Below are positions 8,527 to 17,078 of a stretch of 50,249 bases of DNA, in pieces. Origin of the DNA: Oceanispirochaeta sp. (lineage in GTDB: Bacteria > Spirochaetota > Spirochaetia > DSM-2461); NCBI RefSeq assembly GCF_027859075.1, contig NZ_JAQIBL010000128.1, forward strand, positions 1-50,249, written 5' to 3'. The number at the start of each line of letters is the position of its first letter. Position 1 is the stretch's first letter. Made by a program: the position numbers and the translations under genes. The notes under the pieces are model-generated. The model was not told the origin of the DNA. It saw nothing but the letters and a program-made list of their open reading frames with translations, and did not search any database.

Positions 8527-8931
8527 AACTTTTTTTCGATCCAGGGGTTTGACAATATAATTTTTGGCCCCGGCAATCAAAGCCTTTTTGACTAAATCCT
8601 GTTTGCCAAGGGCACTGATCATGACAACATTGGCTTTTGGATCAAAAGCAATGATGTGTTCCAGAGCCGACACTCCATCCATTTTGGGCATAGTAATGTC
8701 GAGGGTTACAATGTCAACACCGGGAGACAATTCCTTGTATTTTTCGATGCCTTCCACACCGTCGGCAGCCTGTCCAACGACTTCAAATCCCTCAGATGTA
8801 AGAATTTGACTGATCTGTTTTCTCACAAACATGGAATCGTCAATGACCAGTACTTTATAAGGTACTCCACCGGGGCTAATGCCGTCGGGTTGTTTTTCAT
8901 TGATTGTTGGAAAATCAGCATTCGCTTTCAT
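8497..8931 (-). CDS. CheY-like single-domain response regulator
   Basis: 144 residues: an N-terminal extension of about 25 residues, then one receiver domain with no output domain. All phosphotransfer residues are present: acidic pair D31-D32, phospho-acceptor D78 (LDITMPKMDG), switch serine S106 and lysine K128 (IVKP). Such stand-alone receivers act in chemotaxis (binding FliM) or as phosphate shuttles; this sequence has the CheY style with DDSMFVRKQI. GGGAGG lies 6 nt before the ATG. No che genes are nearby, so its partner kinase is unknown. The gene is convergent with, and overlaps, nrdG. Confidence 0.9.
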   Translation of the reverse strand: MKANADFPTINEKQPDGISPGGVPYKVLVIDDSMFVRKQISQILTSEGFEVVGQAADGVEGIEKYKELSPGVDIVTLDITMPKMDGVSALEHIIAFDPKANVVMISALGKQDLVKKALIAGAKNYIVKPLDRKKVLERIAAILK

Positions 8932-9097
8932 TCGAAGCCTCCCACTAAATGCTTTCAGTAATGATACATTATATATCGGTAGTATAGATCATAAAATTGA
9001 AGGTGAACCATCTCCTTTAAAGGAACTGATTAACTTTTTGAAAAAAACTATGCCAGCACCTTTAATTATTATACTATCAATAATAGGAGAAGCTCCA

Positions 9098-9442
9098 ATG
9101 AAAGATGAAACAATAATTCAGGATAGTCCTGTTGGCCGTCGTCTTGGTAAACTAGGACACAAAGACATCCATTGTCTCCTGTTTAATGGGAAAGAAATAA
9201 AAGTTACCAGCCGCATGACAATCGGGCGAGATAAAAATAATAATTTTGTCATCAATGATGGACTGGTTTCCCGTTTTCATCTGGAAATCCAGCAAATCAG
9301 GGGCAGCTACTTTGTTCAGGACAGAAACAGCAGTAATGGGACCTGGATCAATGGAAAAAGAATTACCCCCGGAAAATATATAAAACTAAAACAGGGGGAT
9401 AAACTTATCCTGGGCAGCAGAATCGAAATGACCATGATCTGA
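9098..9442 (+). CDS. FHA domain protein
   Basis: 114-residue phosphothreonine-binding forkhead-associated protein. The fold signatures are TIGRDKNNNFVINDGLVSRF (GR, then SRFH) and DRNSSNGTWINGKRI, with arginine, serine, histidine and asparagine ligands intact. The start is set by AGGAGA 8 nt before this ATG; longer upstream reading frame has no such site and overlaps cheY. It is probably an adaptor in Ser/Thr kinase or secretion signalling, but no kinase gene is present in the window. The gene is divergent from the CheY-like gene, and 79 nt separate it from hisD, with no terminator. Confidence 0.88.
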   Translation: MKDETIIQDSPVGRRLGKLGHKDIHCLLFNGKEIKVTSRMTIGRDKNNNFVINDGLVSRFHLEIQQIRGSYFVQDRNSSNGTWINGKRITPGKYIKLKQGDKLILGSRIEMTMI

Positions 9443-9521
9443 TTCTTTACATCCTCAGCTCATCAGTATATTTTATCTCATAGTCTCTGAATTTTTAAAA
9501 AGAGAAATATAAGGAAAATTT

Positions 9522-10820
9522 ATGAAAATCAACAGATACAGTTGGAAAGATATGGAGAAACAGGAGAAGGAACTCCTTTTTTCCAGGTCTGAAACAGATA
9601 TTAGAGACGTTCAAGAGAGTGTAATAAAGATCATCGAAGATGTAAAAACCGGAGGAGATGCCGCCCTCCTGTCGTACAATCATAAATTTGACAAAACTTC
9701 TTTGGATATGAAACTAAGGGTCAGCACCAAAGAGTTTGAAGAAGCTGAGGCTCTTCTTTCAGAAAAAGTGAAAGAGGCACTGCGCTATTCGATCGAAAAC
9801 GTCAGACGTTTTCATGAGACTCAAAAGCCTGAATCCATGAAGATGATAGAAATCCAACCTGGTCTTCTGGCTGGAGAAAAAGCCATGCCTATTGACTCGG
9901 TGGGTTTATATGTTCCCAGGGGAAGAGGGTTCTTCCCTTCCATGCTGTATATGCTGGCCATTCCAGCGGTCACAGCCGGTGTCAGAAGAGTCTGTGTCGT
10001 GACTCCACCGGATGAAAATGGAACGGTTGATCCGGCCTGCCTCTATGCTGCCCGTCTCTGCAAGGTCCATGAGGTGTATAAGGTGGGAGGAGCCCAGGCG
10101 ATTGCCGCCCTGGCTTTTGGTACCGAATCTATTGTCAGAGTGGATAAACTCTGCGGCCCGGGAAGTATGTATGTCAGTGCGGCGAAAAGAATACTCTATG
10201 GCCAGGTGGATGTCGGTCTCCCTGCGGGACCATCGGAATCCATCGTCATTGCCGACGGTTTCGCAAATCCCGAGAAAGTAGCCCTGGATTTGATGATAGA
10301 AGCCGAGCATGGCTCTGATTCTGCGGCTCTTTTAATAACCGATGACCCTCTCCTGGCCGATCGCTGTGAGTCAAAAATCAGAGAATTATGCGCTGGTTTG
10401 CCGGAGCCTCGAAAAACTTTTGTTGAGGATGTCATGAAGGGGTACGGTGGCATTATTTTGACTGAATCATTGGAGCAGTCCGCGGAAATTGCCAATCAAT
10501 TGGCTACAGAACACCTTCAAATCCAGACAAGAGAACCCTTTCATGCCCTCTCTTTGATCCGAAATGCCGGAGAGATCCTTCTGGGGGAGAACACACCCTT
10601 TTCCATCGCCAATTACTCTGTGGGCCCGAACGCCGTTCTCCCTACAGGTGGAAATGCCCGGACCTGGTCGGCCGTCTCGGTCAGAGATTTTATCAAATAC
10701 TCTTCGGTAATTTACAGCACCGAATCCGCATTGAAAGAGATGTCTCCCTTTGTTGAATGCCTTTCCGACTATGAAGGGTTTACGACTCATGGGGATGCTC
10801 TTAAAAAAAGAAGGATTTAA
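9522..10820 (+). CDS. hisD: Histidinol dehydrogenase (HisD family)
   Basis: 432-residue zinc- and NAD-dependent dehydrogenase, the length of typical HisD, which oxidises L-histidinol to histidine. Recognisable features are the GLYVPRGRG segment, VGGAQAIAALAFGT, CGPGSMYV, the AGPSE box, EAEHGSDSAALLIT (metal-binding His region), ATEHLQI (catalytic Glu-His) and the C-terminal GFTTH. No other histidine-biosynthesis gene is nearby. Isolated HisD relatives can act on other alcohols (for example sulfopropanediol dehydrogenase), so a different substrate is possible. AAGGAAA precedes the ATG. The stop overlaps the folC start (TAATG), so hisD, folC and the M29 gene form an operon. Confidence 0.9.
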   Translation: MKINRYSWKDMEKQEKELLFSRSETDIRDVQESVIKIIEDVKTGGDAALLSYNHKFDKTSLDMKLRVSTKEFEEAEALLSEKVKEALRYSIENVRRFHETQKPESMKMIEIQPGLLAGEKAMPIDSVGLYVPRGRGFFPSMLYMLAIPAVTAGVRRVCVVTPPDENGTVDPACLYAARLCKVHEVYKVGGAQAIAALAFGTESIVRVDKLCGPGSMYVSAAKRILYGQVDVGLPAGPSESIVIADGFANPEKVALDLMIEAEHGSDSAALLITDDPLLADRCESKIRELCAGLPEPRKTFVEDVMKGYGGIILTESLEQSAEIANQLATEHLQIQTREPFHALSLIRNAGEILLGENTPFSIANYSVGPNAVLPTGGNARTWSAVSVRDFIKYSSVIYSTESALKEMSPFVECLSDYEGFTTHGDALKKRRI

Positions 10821-12130
10821 TGCAGAGAATTTCAGATATTGATGATGCTTTTGCATGGATTGAATCCTTTACCAATCTGGAAAAGAATGTAAAAGACCTT
10901 AAAAAAAAATACCGTCCCGATCGGATGTTCAGCCTCTTGGACCATTTTGGAAATCCTCAAGATGATTTCAAAATCATTCATATTGCCGGATCCAAAGGCA
11001 AGGGCTCCACATCGGTATTATTAGCCTCGGCACTGGCTCAGAAAGGTTTAAAAACCGGCTTGTATACATCTCCTCATGTTAATCATTATAGAGAGAGGAT
11101 TCAGGTCAATAGATCTGTTCTTCCCGATGATTTGTATGTTGATATGATAAACCATATCCGGGAACAACTCGATTTTGAACTACCCGGGTATACAGAACCA
11201 ACGACATTTGAGTTATTGACCCTCCTTGCCTACCTGCTTTTTCAAAAAGAGCACTGTGAGTGGTGTGTCCTTGAAACAGGCCTGGGGGGGCGACTGGATG
11301 CGACAAATACAGTCCATCCTGAGGCGGTTGTCTTGACCCCTATTGAAAAAGAGCATACCCAATGGCTGGGTGAAGAGATCCTGTCCATCGCCCGTGAGAA
11401 GGCGGGAATCATAAAAAAAGAAGTTCCTGTATTTTCCTCCCCACAGAGAGTAGAGGTTGAAGCCCTGTTCAGGGAGATATCACTGGAAAAGAACGCGCCC
11501 TTCCATTATCTCCCGGATTCCATTTCCGGCATTGAATCCTCGGTAAACCTGGATGGTACAGGATTCATCCTGAATAAGAGGGAAGGCCCCGTCCTTCGTG
11601 GTCAATTGTCCATGATTGGTCATATTCAACCTTGGAACGCTGCATTGGCCCTCGAATTGTTAATATTCTTGTTTCCCGATGAGGAGCTTCATACCTGGCT
11701 TAAGGGATTTGAAAAAGCATCATTATTGGCCCATATGGAAGTCTTGTCCACCGAGCCGCTGATTCTGTGTGATGGATCCCATACTCCCCAGTCAGTCCGT
11801 ATGGCTCTGGATACATTTTTGGATTTGTCTGCCCGATTTAAGCATAAGAATCTCCTTTTTGCCTGCCAGGATGACAAGGAAGTCTATGATATTGCATCCC
11901 TCCTCTCAGACAGCTTCAGTTCCATTGTCATAACGACACCCGGGTATTTCAAAAAAAGCCATCCTTCTGCCGTGCATAAGATATTTGCTTCTATGTTTGA
12001 CAATTGTATACTGGAAGAAGATCCCTCCAGGGCATTGAAATTATTACTGGGTGCAGACGACCCTATTCTCATCCTGGGATCCTTTTTTCTGGCTGGAGAA
12101 ATCAAGAAACTTTATCGAGGTATACCATGA
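10820..12130 (+). CDS. folC: Folylpolyglutamate/dihydrofolate synthase
   Basis: 436-residue Mur-ligase-fold enzyme adding glutamate to dihydropteroate and/or to folates, ATP-dependent, cytoplasmic. The P-loop is HIAGSKGKGST (about residues 53-63). Other family marks are YTSPHVNHYRERIQVN, LETGLGGRLDATN and the Mur-ligase His/Asp region DGSHTPQSV near the C-terminal domain. Length is normal. Its start overlaps the hisD stop by one base and its TGA lies within the ATGA that starts the M29 peptidase. The usual accC/accD partner genes are absent. The family is clear; whether it has one or both activities cannot be told. Confidence 0.93.
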   Translation: MQRISDIDDAFAWIESFTNLEKNVKDLKKKYRPDRMFSLLDHFGNPQDDFKIIHIAGSKGKGSTSVLLASALAQKGLKTGLYTSPHVNHYRERIQVNRSVLPDDLYVDMINHIREQLDFELPGYTEPTTFELLTLLAYLLFQKEHCEWCVLETGLGGRLDATNTVHPEAVVLTPIEKEHTQWLGEEILSIAREKAGIIKKEVPVFSSPQRVEVEALFREISLEKNAPFHYLPDSISGIESSVNLDGTGFILNKREGPVLRGQLSMIGHIQPWNAALALELLIFLFPDEELHTWLKGFEKASLLAHMEVLSTEPLILCDGSHTPQSVRMALDTFLDLSARFKHKNLLFACQDDKEVYDIASLLSDSFSSIVITTPGYFKKSHPSAVHKIFASMFDNCILEEDPSRALKLLLGADDPILILGSFFLAGEIKKLYRGIP

Positions 12131-13218
12131 AGGATCCGCGTCTCGAAAAACTGGCCCACTCACTAATTCACTATTCTATCGAACTGAAACCAGGAGAGAA
12201 GGTCCTCATTCATATGAACGGGAACCAGGCTGAGCCTCTTGTGAAAATCCTTGTTGATCATATATATCAAGCAGGAGGCATTCCTTTTTTCAGTCATACC
12301 AACGAACGTCTTCTGAGAGCCCTGCTAATGAATACCTCGGTAGAGCAGCTGGATATTATGGCTGAATCAGACCGCCTCCGCATGAGCAAAATGGATGCCT
12401 ATATTGGAATCGGAAGTGTGGATAATCCATTCGAAAACAGCGATGTCCCCCCCGAGATGATGAAACTTTATATGGAAAAATATGTCAAACCGGTGCATAT
12501 GAAGGAGAGGATCAGAAATACACGATGGGCTGTTCTCCGCTATCCTACCGCCTCTATGGCCCAGGCGGCCGGTTTGAGTCAGGAAGCATTTGAGGATTTT
12601 TATTTTCAGGTCTCCAATCTTGATTATAGCAAAATGTCAAAAGCCATGGATAAGCTGGTGACACTCATGGAAAAAACCGATCGGGTCAGGATCACCGGCC
12701 CCGGAACGGATCTCCGGTTTTCCATCAAGGGAATGAGAGCCATTAAATGTGACGGCAAATTAAATATTCCAGATGGAGAAGTCTTCACGGCACCCCTCAA
12801 AGAGAGCGTTGAAGGTACTCTCGCTTACAACTGCCCAGCCGAATATATGGGTTTAATTTATGAAAATATTAAACTCCGCTTTGAGAAAGGAAAGATTGTC
12901 GAAGCCGAGTCCAATGATACAAAGAGGGTCAATGAGGTCTTCGATACGGACGAGGGAGCCCGGTATATTGGTGAGTTTGCTATCGGTGTTAATCCCTATA
13001 TCCTTCATCCCATGAAAAATACACTCTTTGATGAAAAAATCATGGGAAGCTTTCACTTTACACCCGGAAATGCCTATGATACGGCTGATAATGGGAACAA
13101 ATCTTCGGTGCACTGGGACCTTGTCTGTATTCAGACCGTTGAATACGGTGGAGGACGGATCTATTTTGATGATATTCTGATCAGAGATAAGGGGATTTTT
13201 GTTGTGGATGATCTTTAG
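12127..13218 (+). CDS. M29-family aminopeptidase
   Basis: 363-residue thermophilic-metalloprotease-family (AmpS/aminopeptidase T) enzyme that removes N-terminal residues with a two-metal centre, cytoplasmic. The start ATG at 12127 overlaps the folC TGA (ATGA); an upstream extension into folC is not credible. Family hallmarks are IPDGEVFTAPLKESVEGT, the FEKGKIVEAES strand, the GEFAIGVNPYI box, LFDEKIMGSFHFTPG and NGNKSSVHWDLVC near the C-terminus. These supply the Glu, His and Asp metal ligands, and all appear intact. It is the third gene of the hisD operon. The two unrecognised genes downstream may belong to the same transcript, since no terminator intervenes. Confidence 0.92.
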   Translation: MKDPRLEKLAHSLIHYSIELKPGEKVLIHMNGNQAEPLVKILVDHIYQAGGIPFFSHTNERLLRALLMNTSVEQLDIMAESDRLRMSKMDAYIGIGSVDNPFENSDVPPEMMKLYMEKYVKPVHMKERIRNTRWAVLRYPTASMAQAAGLSQEAFEDFYFQVSNLDYSKMSKAMDKLVTLMEKTDRVRITGPGTDLRFSIKGMRAIKCDGKLNIPDGEVFTAPLKESVEGTLAYNCPAEYMGLIYENIKLRFEKGKIVEAESNDTKRVNEVFDTDEGARYIGEFAIGVNPYILHPMKNTLFDEKIMGSFHFTPGNAYDTADNGNKSSVHWDLVCIQTVEYGGGRIYFDDILIRDKGIFVVDDL

Positions 13219-13249
13219 GACCTCAATCCTGAAAAGCTGATGGATTTCT

Positions 13250-13657
13250 ATGAATGAACTTATTGTATTCAGAAAACACGTGGTCGCCCGGCTCATTAAC
13301 TTTTTATTTTTGATCCCCATTATTCTGGCCTATAGACCTCTTCTGGTTCGATTTAACCGTTCTGAGTTGATCTGGTATTCACTGGGGTTTTTACTCATCC
13401 TGATTATTATCATCATGAGCAACAGACGTCCTTATCTCTTCCTGGAAGAGAAAAAGCTGACTCTGAATCTGCATTACTACCAGAATCCAGAGGTTCATAC
13501 CCTGGAAAGGATCACCCTGATTGAACCTCTGGGAAATCACTCCTGCCGCATCCATTCCCGAGATTTCAGACCAGTGCGGATCACTTTGAGTCCTCTTGAT
13601 TTGAAGAGACTGTTTAAAACTCTTTCAGAAAGGAATATCAAGATTAAAAAAATATGA
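13250..13657 (+). CDS. Unrecognised membrane protein
   Basis: 135 residues, family not recognised. Two adjacent hydrophobic segments (about 13-30 and 42-58) form a hairpin anchor. The rest (from about RPYLFLEEKKLTLN) is a small beta-rich domain resembling a bacterial PH-like module, an inference from the strand pattern only. The start has no clear Shine-Dalgarno. Its TGA is embedded in the ATGA start of the next gene, so the two are translationally coupled and may be expressed with the hisD-folC-M29 operon, 31 nt upstream. Confidence 0.7.
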   Translation: MNELIVFRKHVVARLINFLFLIPIILAYRPLLVRFNRSELIWYSLGFLLILIIIIMSNRRPYLFLEEKKLTLNLHYYQNPEVHTLERITLIEPLGNHSCRIHSRDFRPVRITLSPLDLKRLFKTLSERNIKIKKI

Positions 13658-14613
13658 AACATACAGCCCTGCTCTTCTTTCTTTTTCTTTTTTTATCCTG
13701 CCGAGTTCAAACTATATCAACACCTACTCCAGAAGAACAACGACAGTATAATGACATACCCCGCAGAGGAATTGCCATCTTGTTAGACCAGGAAATTCAA
13801 AACGGCCGGAAAATCCTGATCTCAGGGAACAGCCAGGCACCGGAACAGTTTGAGCTTTTAAGGTATCTCCTTCCTGTGCTTCATGACCAGGACAGTCTCA
13901 ACATCGGCTTCTGGTTTCTGGAAGGGAATAGTGACCAGGAGATATTGTCATATCTGAAAAACGATTCAGCCGCACTCAGTGAGTCGGAATTACTATTTAA
14001 CACGGATCCCCTTCTCTGCGGATTTCAGGAATATGTCGACTTCTTGATTTATATGAGGGATTTCTATAACTCCCTTGATCATCAGGAAACTATGGTTATT
14101 ACAAATTCCGATGAGGCCTCTGTATATTACTCCCTTTTCAGACCTGGTATTAAAAATTCTGATCGGACTCATTTTCTGATTCACAGCCCCATCCTGATGG
14201 AAAATAATAGAGTTGAACTACCCTTTAAAGGCCTACTCTATTTCCAGATGATCCATGAATGGCCCCTTGATCGATTCAGCGCCATAGAAATTAAAGATAC
14301 ACTGTTGGAAAATCGGTATCTGACAAGCAGTGATCAGGACCAGCACAGGACTGCTGGAATGAGGACAGATGTCCTGATCCTCCTCTATTACCCGACTTCC
14401 TATAAGCCCCTTTCCAGAATTGAAGGATTTATAAACGAAGAGAATATTTCAGAAGCCCTGAAGTCCTTTCCCGGACAGATCATTAGAAAAAAAGTCAAAC
14501 CGGCCTCTTATCTTGTCAATAAGAAAGTAGAAAGGTTCCATAGGGCATTGAATAGAAAAATGAAAAATGAATATGAACAGATTCTGCAGATGGAACCTGT
14601 TCTGCAGGAATAG
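13654..14613 (+). CDS. Unrecognised lipoprotein
   Basis: 319 residues, not recognised. It has a clean lipoprotein signal: MKHTALLFFL, a hydrophobic core, and lipobox LFLSC with Cys16 as the lipidation site. The mature protein is soluble. Several strands and turn patterns (GIAILLDQEIQNGRKILISG; MVITNSDEASVYYSLF; DVLILLYYPTSYKPL) suggest an alpha/beta fold, but no catalytic motif stands out. It overlaps the membrane-hairpin gene by 4 bases (ATGA). I would place it on the periplasmic face of the inner membrane or on the outer membrane. Function unknown. Confidence 0.7.
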   Translation: MKHTALLFFLFLFLSCRVQTISTPTPEEQRQYNDIPRRGIAILLDQEIQNGRKILISGNSQAPEQFELLRYLLPVLHDQDSLNIGFWFLEGNSDQEILSYLKNDSAALSESELLFNTDPLLCGFQEYVDFLIYMRDFYNSLDHQETMVITNSDEASVYYSLFRPGIKNSDRTHFLIHSPILMENNRVELPFKGLLYFQMIHEWPLDRFSAIEIKDTLLENRYLTSSDQDQHRTAGMRTDVLILLYYPTSYKPLSRIEGFINEENISEALKSFPGQIIRKKVKPASYLVNKKVERFHRALNRKMKNEYEQILQMEPVLQE

Positions 14614-14648
14614 ATCATTTTTTTAATATTTATTATACTAGGATCATT

Positions 14649-15875
14649 ATGATACAAATCAACGAAAATTATACCAAATTACAGGCTTCCTACTTGTTTG
14701 TAGAGATTGCCAGAAAAGTAGCGGAATTCCAGAAAAATCATCCGGAAAAAGATATCATCAAAATGGGAATAGGCGATGTAACCAAGCCTCTTCCAGAAGC
14801 CTGTCTGAAGGCTTTTCACGATGGTGTTGATGAATTAGCTTCAGAAGCCAGCTTTAAGGGCTACGGTCCCGAGAAGGGATATGAGTTTTTGAGACAGGCT
14901 ATTGCCGAAAATGATTTCCAGAGTCGTGGTGTCTCTATTACTGCCAATGATATTTTTGTCAGCGATGGAGCCAAATGTGATACAGGGAATTTCCAGGAAT
15001 TGTTTTCCACATCCGCCTCCATTGCCATACCGGATCCAGTTTATCCGGTATATGTGGATACAAATGTCATGGCAGGACGCTCCGGAAAAGCTATGGGCGC
15101 CCGTTATGAAGGATTCAATTATCTTGAAGGATCCGAAGAGAATGGTTTTGTCCCGGGTCCTAAGGGAGTTAAAGCTGATTTGATCTATCTCTGCTATCCA
15201 AACAATCCGACAGGGGCCGTTGCCTCAAGAGCACAGCTTCAGGAATGGGTGGATTATGCCATTGCCAACAAGGCGCTCATTCTCTTTGATGCTGCATATG
15301 AGGCTTTTATCAGAGACCCTGAAATTCCCCACAGTATTTTTGAGATACCCGGGGCGGAGAAAGTGGCTGTTGAGTTTAGAAGCTTTTCCAAAACTGCCGG
15401 ATTTACCGGAACCAGGTGTGCTTATACGGTTGTTCCATCTGCCTGCATCGTCTGGGATTCCGAAGGAAATGAATATTCACTTCAGAATCTTTGGAACAGG
15501 AGACACTCTACCAAATTTAATGGAGTATCCTATCCAGTACAGAAAGCAGCGGCGGCGATCTATTCTGAAGAAGGAAAGATTCAGGTTCGTGGTCTTATTG
15601 ATTATTATCTGAATAATGCTTCCATTATCCTTAAAAAAATGAAAGAAGCCGGTTATTCCTGCACAGGAGGAGTCAATTCTCCCTATATTTGGGTGAATAC
15701 CGGAAAAGACAGTTGGGAGACTTTTGATATGATCCTCAACAAGGCCGCCGTCGTATTAACTCCGGGTAGTGGTTTTGGACAATGCGGTGAAGGTTATATT
15801 CGCATCAGTGCCTTTAACAGTCTGGAGAATGTGATGCAGGCCATGGACAGGATTACACAGGCACTTAAGAATTAA
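14649..15875 (+). CDS. dapL: LL-diaminopimelate aminotransferase
   Basis: 408-residue fold-type I PLP enzyme converting tetrahydrodipicolinate directly to LL-diaminopimelate, bypassing the succinylase and acetylase routes. It begins with the DapL-typical IKMGIGDVTKPLPEAC segment, followed by GYGPEKGYEFLRQAI, YPNNPTGA and the PLP-lysine motif SFSKTAGFTGTRC. Its length matches DapL (about 410). An AGGA element precedes the ATG, with a TATACT box just upstream as a possible -10. With the aspartate kinase at 47150 it serves lysine and peptidoglycan precursor synthesis. A long hairpin follows the gene (15884-15932). Confidence 0.94.
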   Translation: MIQINENYTKLQASYLFVEIARKVAEFQKNHPEKDIIKMGIGDVTKPLPEACLKAFHDGVDELASEASFKGYGPEKGYEFLRQAIAENDFQSRGVSITANDIFVSDGAKCDTGNFQELFSTSASIAIPDPVYPVYVDTNVMAGRSGKAMGARYEGFNYLEGSEENGFVPGPKGVKADLIYLCYPNNPTGAVASRAQLQEWVDYAIANKALILFDAAYEAFIRDPEIPHSIFEIPGAEKVAVEFRSFSKTAGFTGTRCAYTVVPSACIVWDSEGNEYSLQNLWNRRHSTKFNGVSYPVQKAAAAIYSEEGKIQVRGLIDYYLNNASIILKKMKEAGYSCTGGVNSPYIWVNTGKDSWETFDMILNKAAVVLTPGSGFGQCGEGYIRISAFNSLENVMQAMDRITQALKN

Positions 15876-15883
15876 AAAATTGA

Positions 15884-15932
15884 ATTCTGAAAAGGGGGAA
15901 GATCATTTCGGGAGATCTTTTCCTTTTTCAGA
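15884..15932 (+). terminator. Long hairpin after dapL, probable terminator
   Basis: The arms TTCTGAAAAGGGGGAAGATC and GATCTTTTCCTTTTTCAGAA pair almost fully around a short ATTTCGGGA loop. The right arm contains U-rich runs but no clean terminal U-tract, so efficiency is uncertain. It sits 8 nt after the dapL stop. Confidence 0.5.
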
Positions 15933-16029
15933 AAAATGAATCCCATAATTTTTGTCGATTCCTGGTCAATTTCTGATGATTATCTACCGAAAATAATAAT
16001 ATACAAAAAAGAACATTGGACAGATATGA

Positions 16030-17025
16030 ATGACTGTTGAAAATGAATCGGGAACAGAGAGTATTAAAGACAAGAGCAGACAAATATATTTCTCTCTCGT
16101 TACTTTATTCATTCTTTCTTCTATATTCCTGTTATACACACTCCTCTCACAGCAATTCAAACCTTATTTTCAGATTTCCCAGACCCTCTGTACTCTATGG
16201 CTGGGAACGATAATATTAAATCTTGATAGAAAGAAAGTGCTCGGTGACAAGGATATCATACGAGCCTGTCTGCCCTTAAATATAGTCTGTCCACTCCTCT
16301 TATTCTCTCTCAATACCTATCAGAACCTGATAGTTTACAATATAGTACTGGCTTTTTTTGCAGTTTATTTCCTTTTTTCATTTCCTATATCTCACAAAAC
16401 CAATCTGATTTTTTATATTATTTTTACCATTGAGTACATTGTTGTCTCAATTTTTCATGGGATTTTCAGCCCTATAGAATTCATAAACTCCGGGGCTATC
16501 CTGTTAAATCTTCTCCTTTTGTCTCTGGGTGTGTCCCTGAGGCAAAGTAATCTGTACCGGGATGACCTGAATCACTGCCGTAGAAATTTAAACCAGCTTA
16601 AAAATTCTCAAGGTTCATCAGAGGAGGGAGATCCTATTCTGGGAATCTTCAGCAGGTCTGGGGGGATGAAAGTCCTGAAGCAGACTATGAAATGGGCCGA
16701 GCGTTATGAGATCCCCCTGACAGTCTGCTATATGGAATTAAACGGAAGCCGTGATGAGCATATAAATTCAATTACACGAGGCATTTTCAAGAGGATTAGA
16801 GAAACGGATACTCTTTTTCGTCTTGGTAAAGCCGAAATGCTGCTGATCCTGCCGGACTGTGAGAAAAACAATGCCCTGGATGTGATTAAACATATCAAAG
16901 AAACCCTGTCTACGACACCCTCGTATAAATTGCTTCACTACGGTCTAGCTGATTTTCAGTCTGAAATAATTCGCTCACCAAATGAGTTTATCATCATAGC
17001 CAACAAGGCCAGTGAAACAGCCTGA
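16030..17025 (+). CDS. Membrane protein with degenerate GGDEF domain
   Basis: 331 residues. Five or six membrane segments lie between about 21 and 170 (21-40, 48-64, 79-95, 101-119, 127-144, 154-170), then a short helical linker and a C-terminal domain (about 200-331) with the overall GGDEF pattern, including RETDTLFRLGKAEMLLILPD. Where active diguanylate cyclases have GGDEF, this has GKAEM (266-270), so catalysis is most unlikely. The expected divalent-metal aspartate near position 237 is also replaced (MELNGS). I infer a sensor that binds nucleotide or signals through protein contact. A canonical PilZ protein lies 3.5 kb downstream, but no active cyclase is in the window. Confidence 0.7.
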   Translation: MTVENESGTESIKDKSRQIYFSLVTLFILSSIFLLYTLLSQQFKPYFQISQTLCTLWLGTIILNLDRKKVLGDKDIIRACLPLNIVCPLLLFSLNTYQNLIVYNIVLAFFAVYFLFSFPISHKTNLIFYIIFTIEYIVVSIFHGIFSPIEFINSGAILLNLLLLSLGVSLRQSNLYRDDLNHCRRNLNQLKNSQGSSEEGDPILGIFSRSGGMKVLKQTMKWAERYEIPLTVCYMELNGSRDEHINSITRGIFKRIRETDTLFRLGKAEMLLILPDCEKNNALDVIKHIKETLSTTPSYKLLHYGLADFQSEIIRSPNEFIIIANKASETA

Positions 17026-17078
17026 TCTTCTGGATTAGATTTTCATAAAATATCTGCTTTTTTTTTTGTTAAAAGTGA

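Noticed and set aside
8879-9097. Longer N-terminus for the FHA protein
   Set aside because: It overlaps the divergent CheY-like gene and its ribosome site, and AGGAGA marks the ATG at 9098.
10012-10495. Overlapping open frames in both strands inside hisD
   Set aside because: They lie wholly within a well-recognised hisD; no start signals or known motifs.
12004-12126. Upstream extension of the M29 aminopeptidase into folC
   Set aside because: The extension would overlap the end of folC by over 120 bases and its translation has no family similarity; the ATGA overlap at 12127 is typical.
14617-14648. Leaderless promoter for dapL
   Set aside because: TATACT is present but no -35 fits 16-18 nt upstream, and AGGA gives a normal ribosome site.
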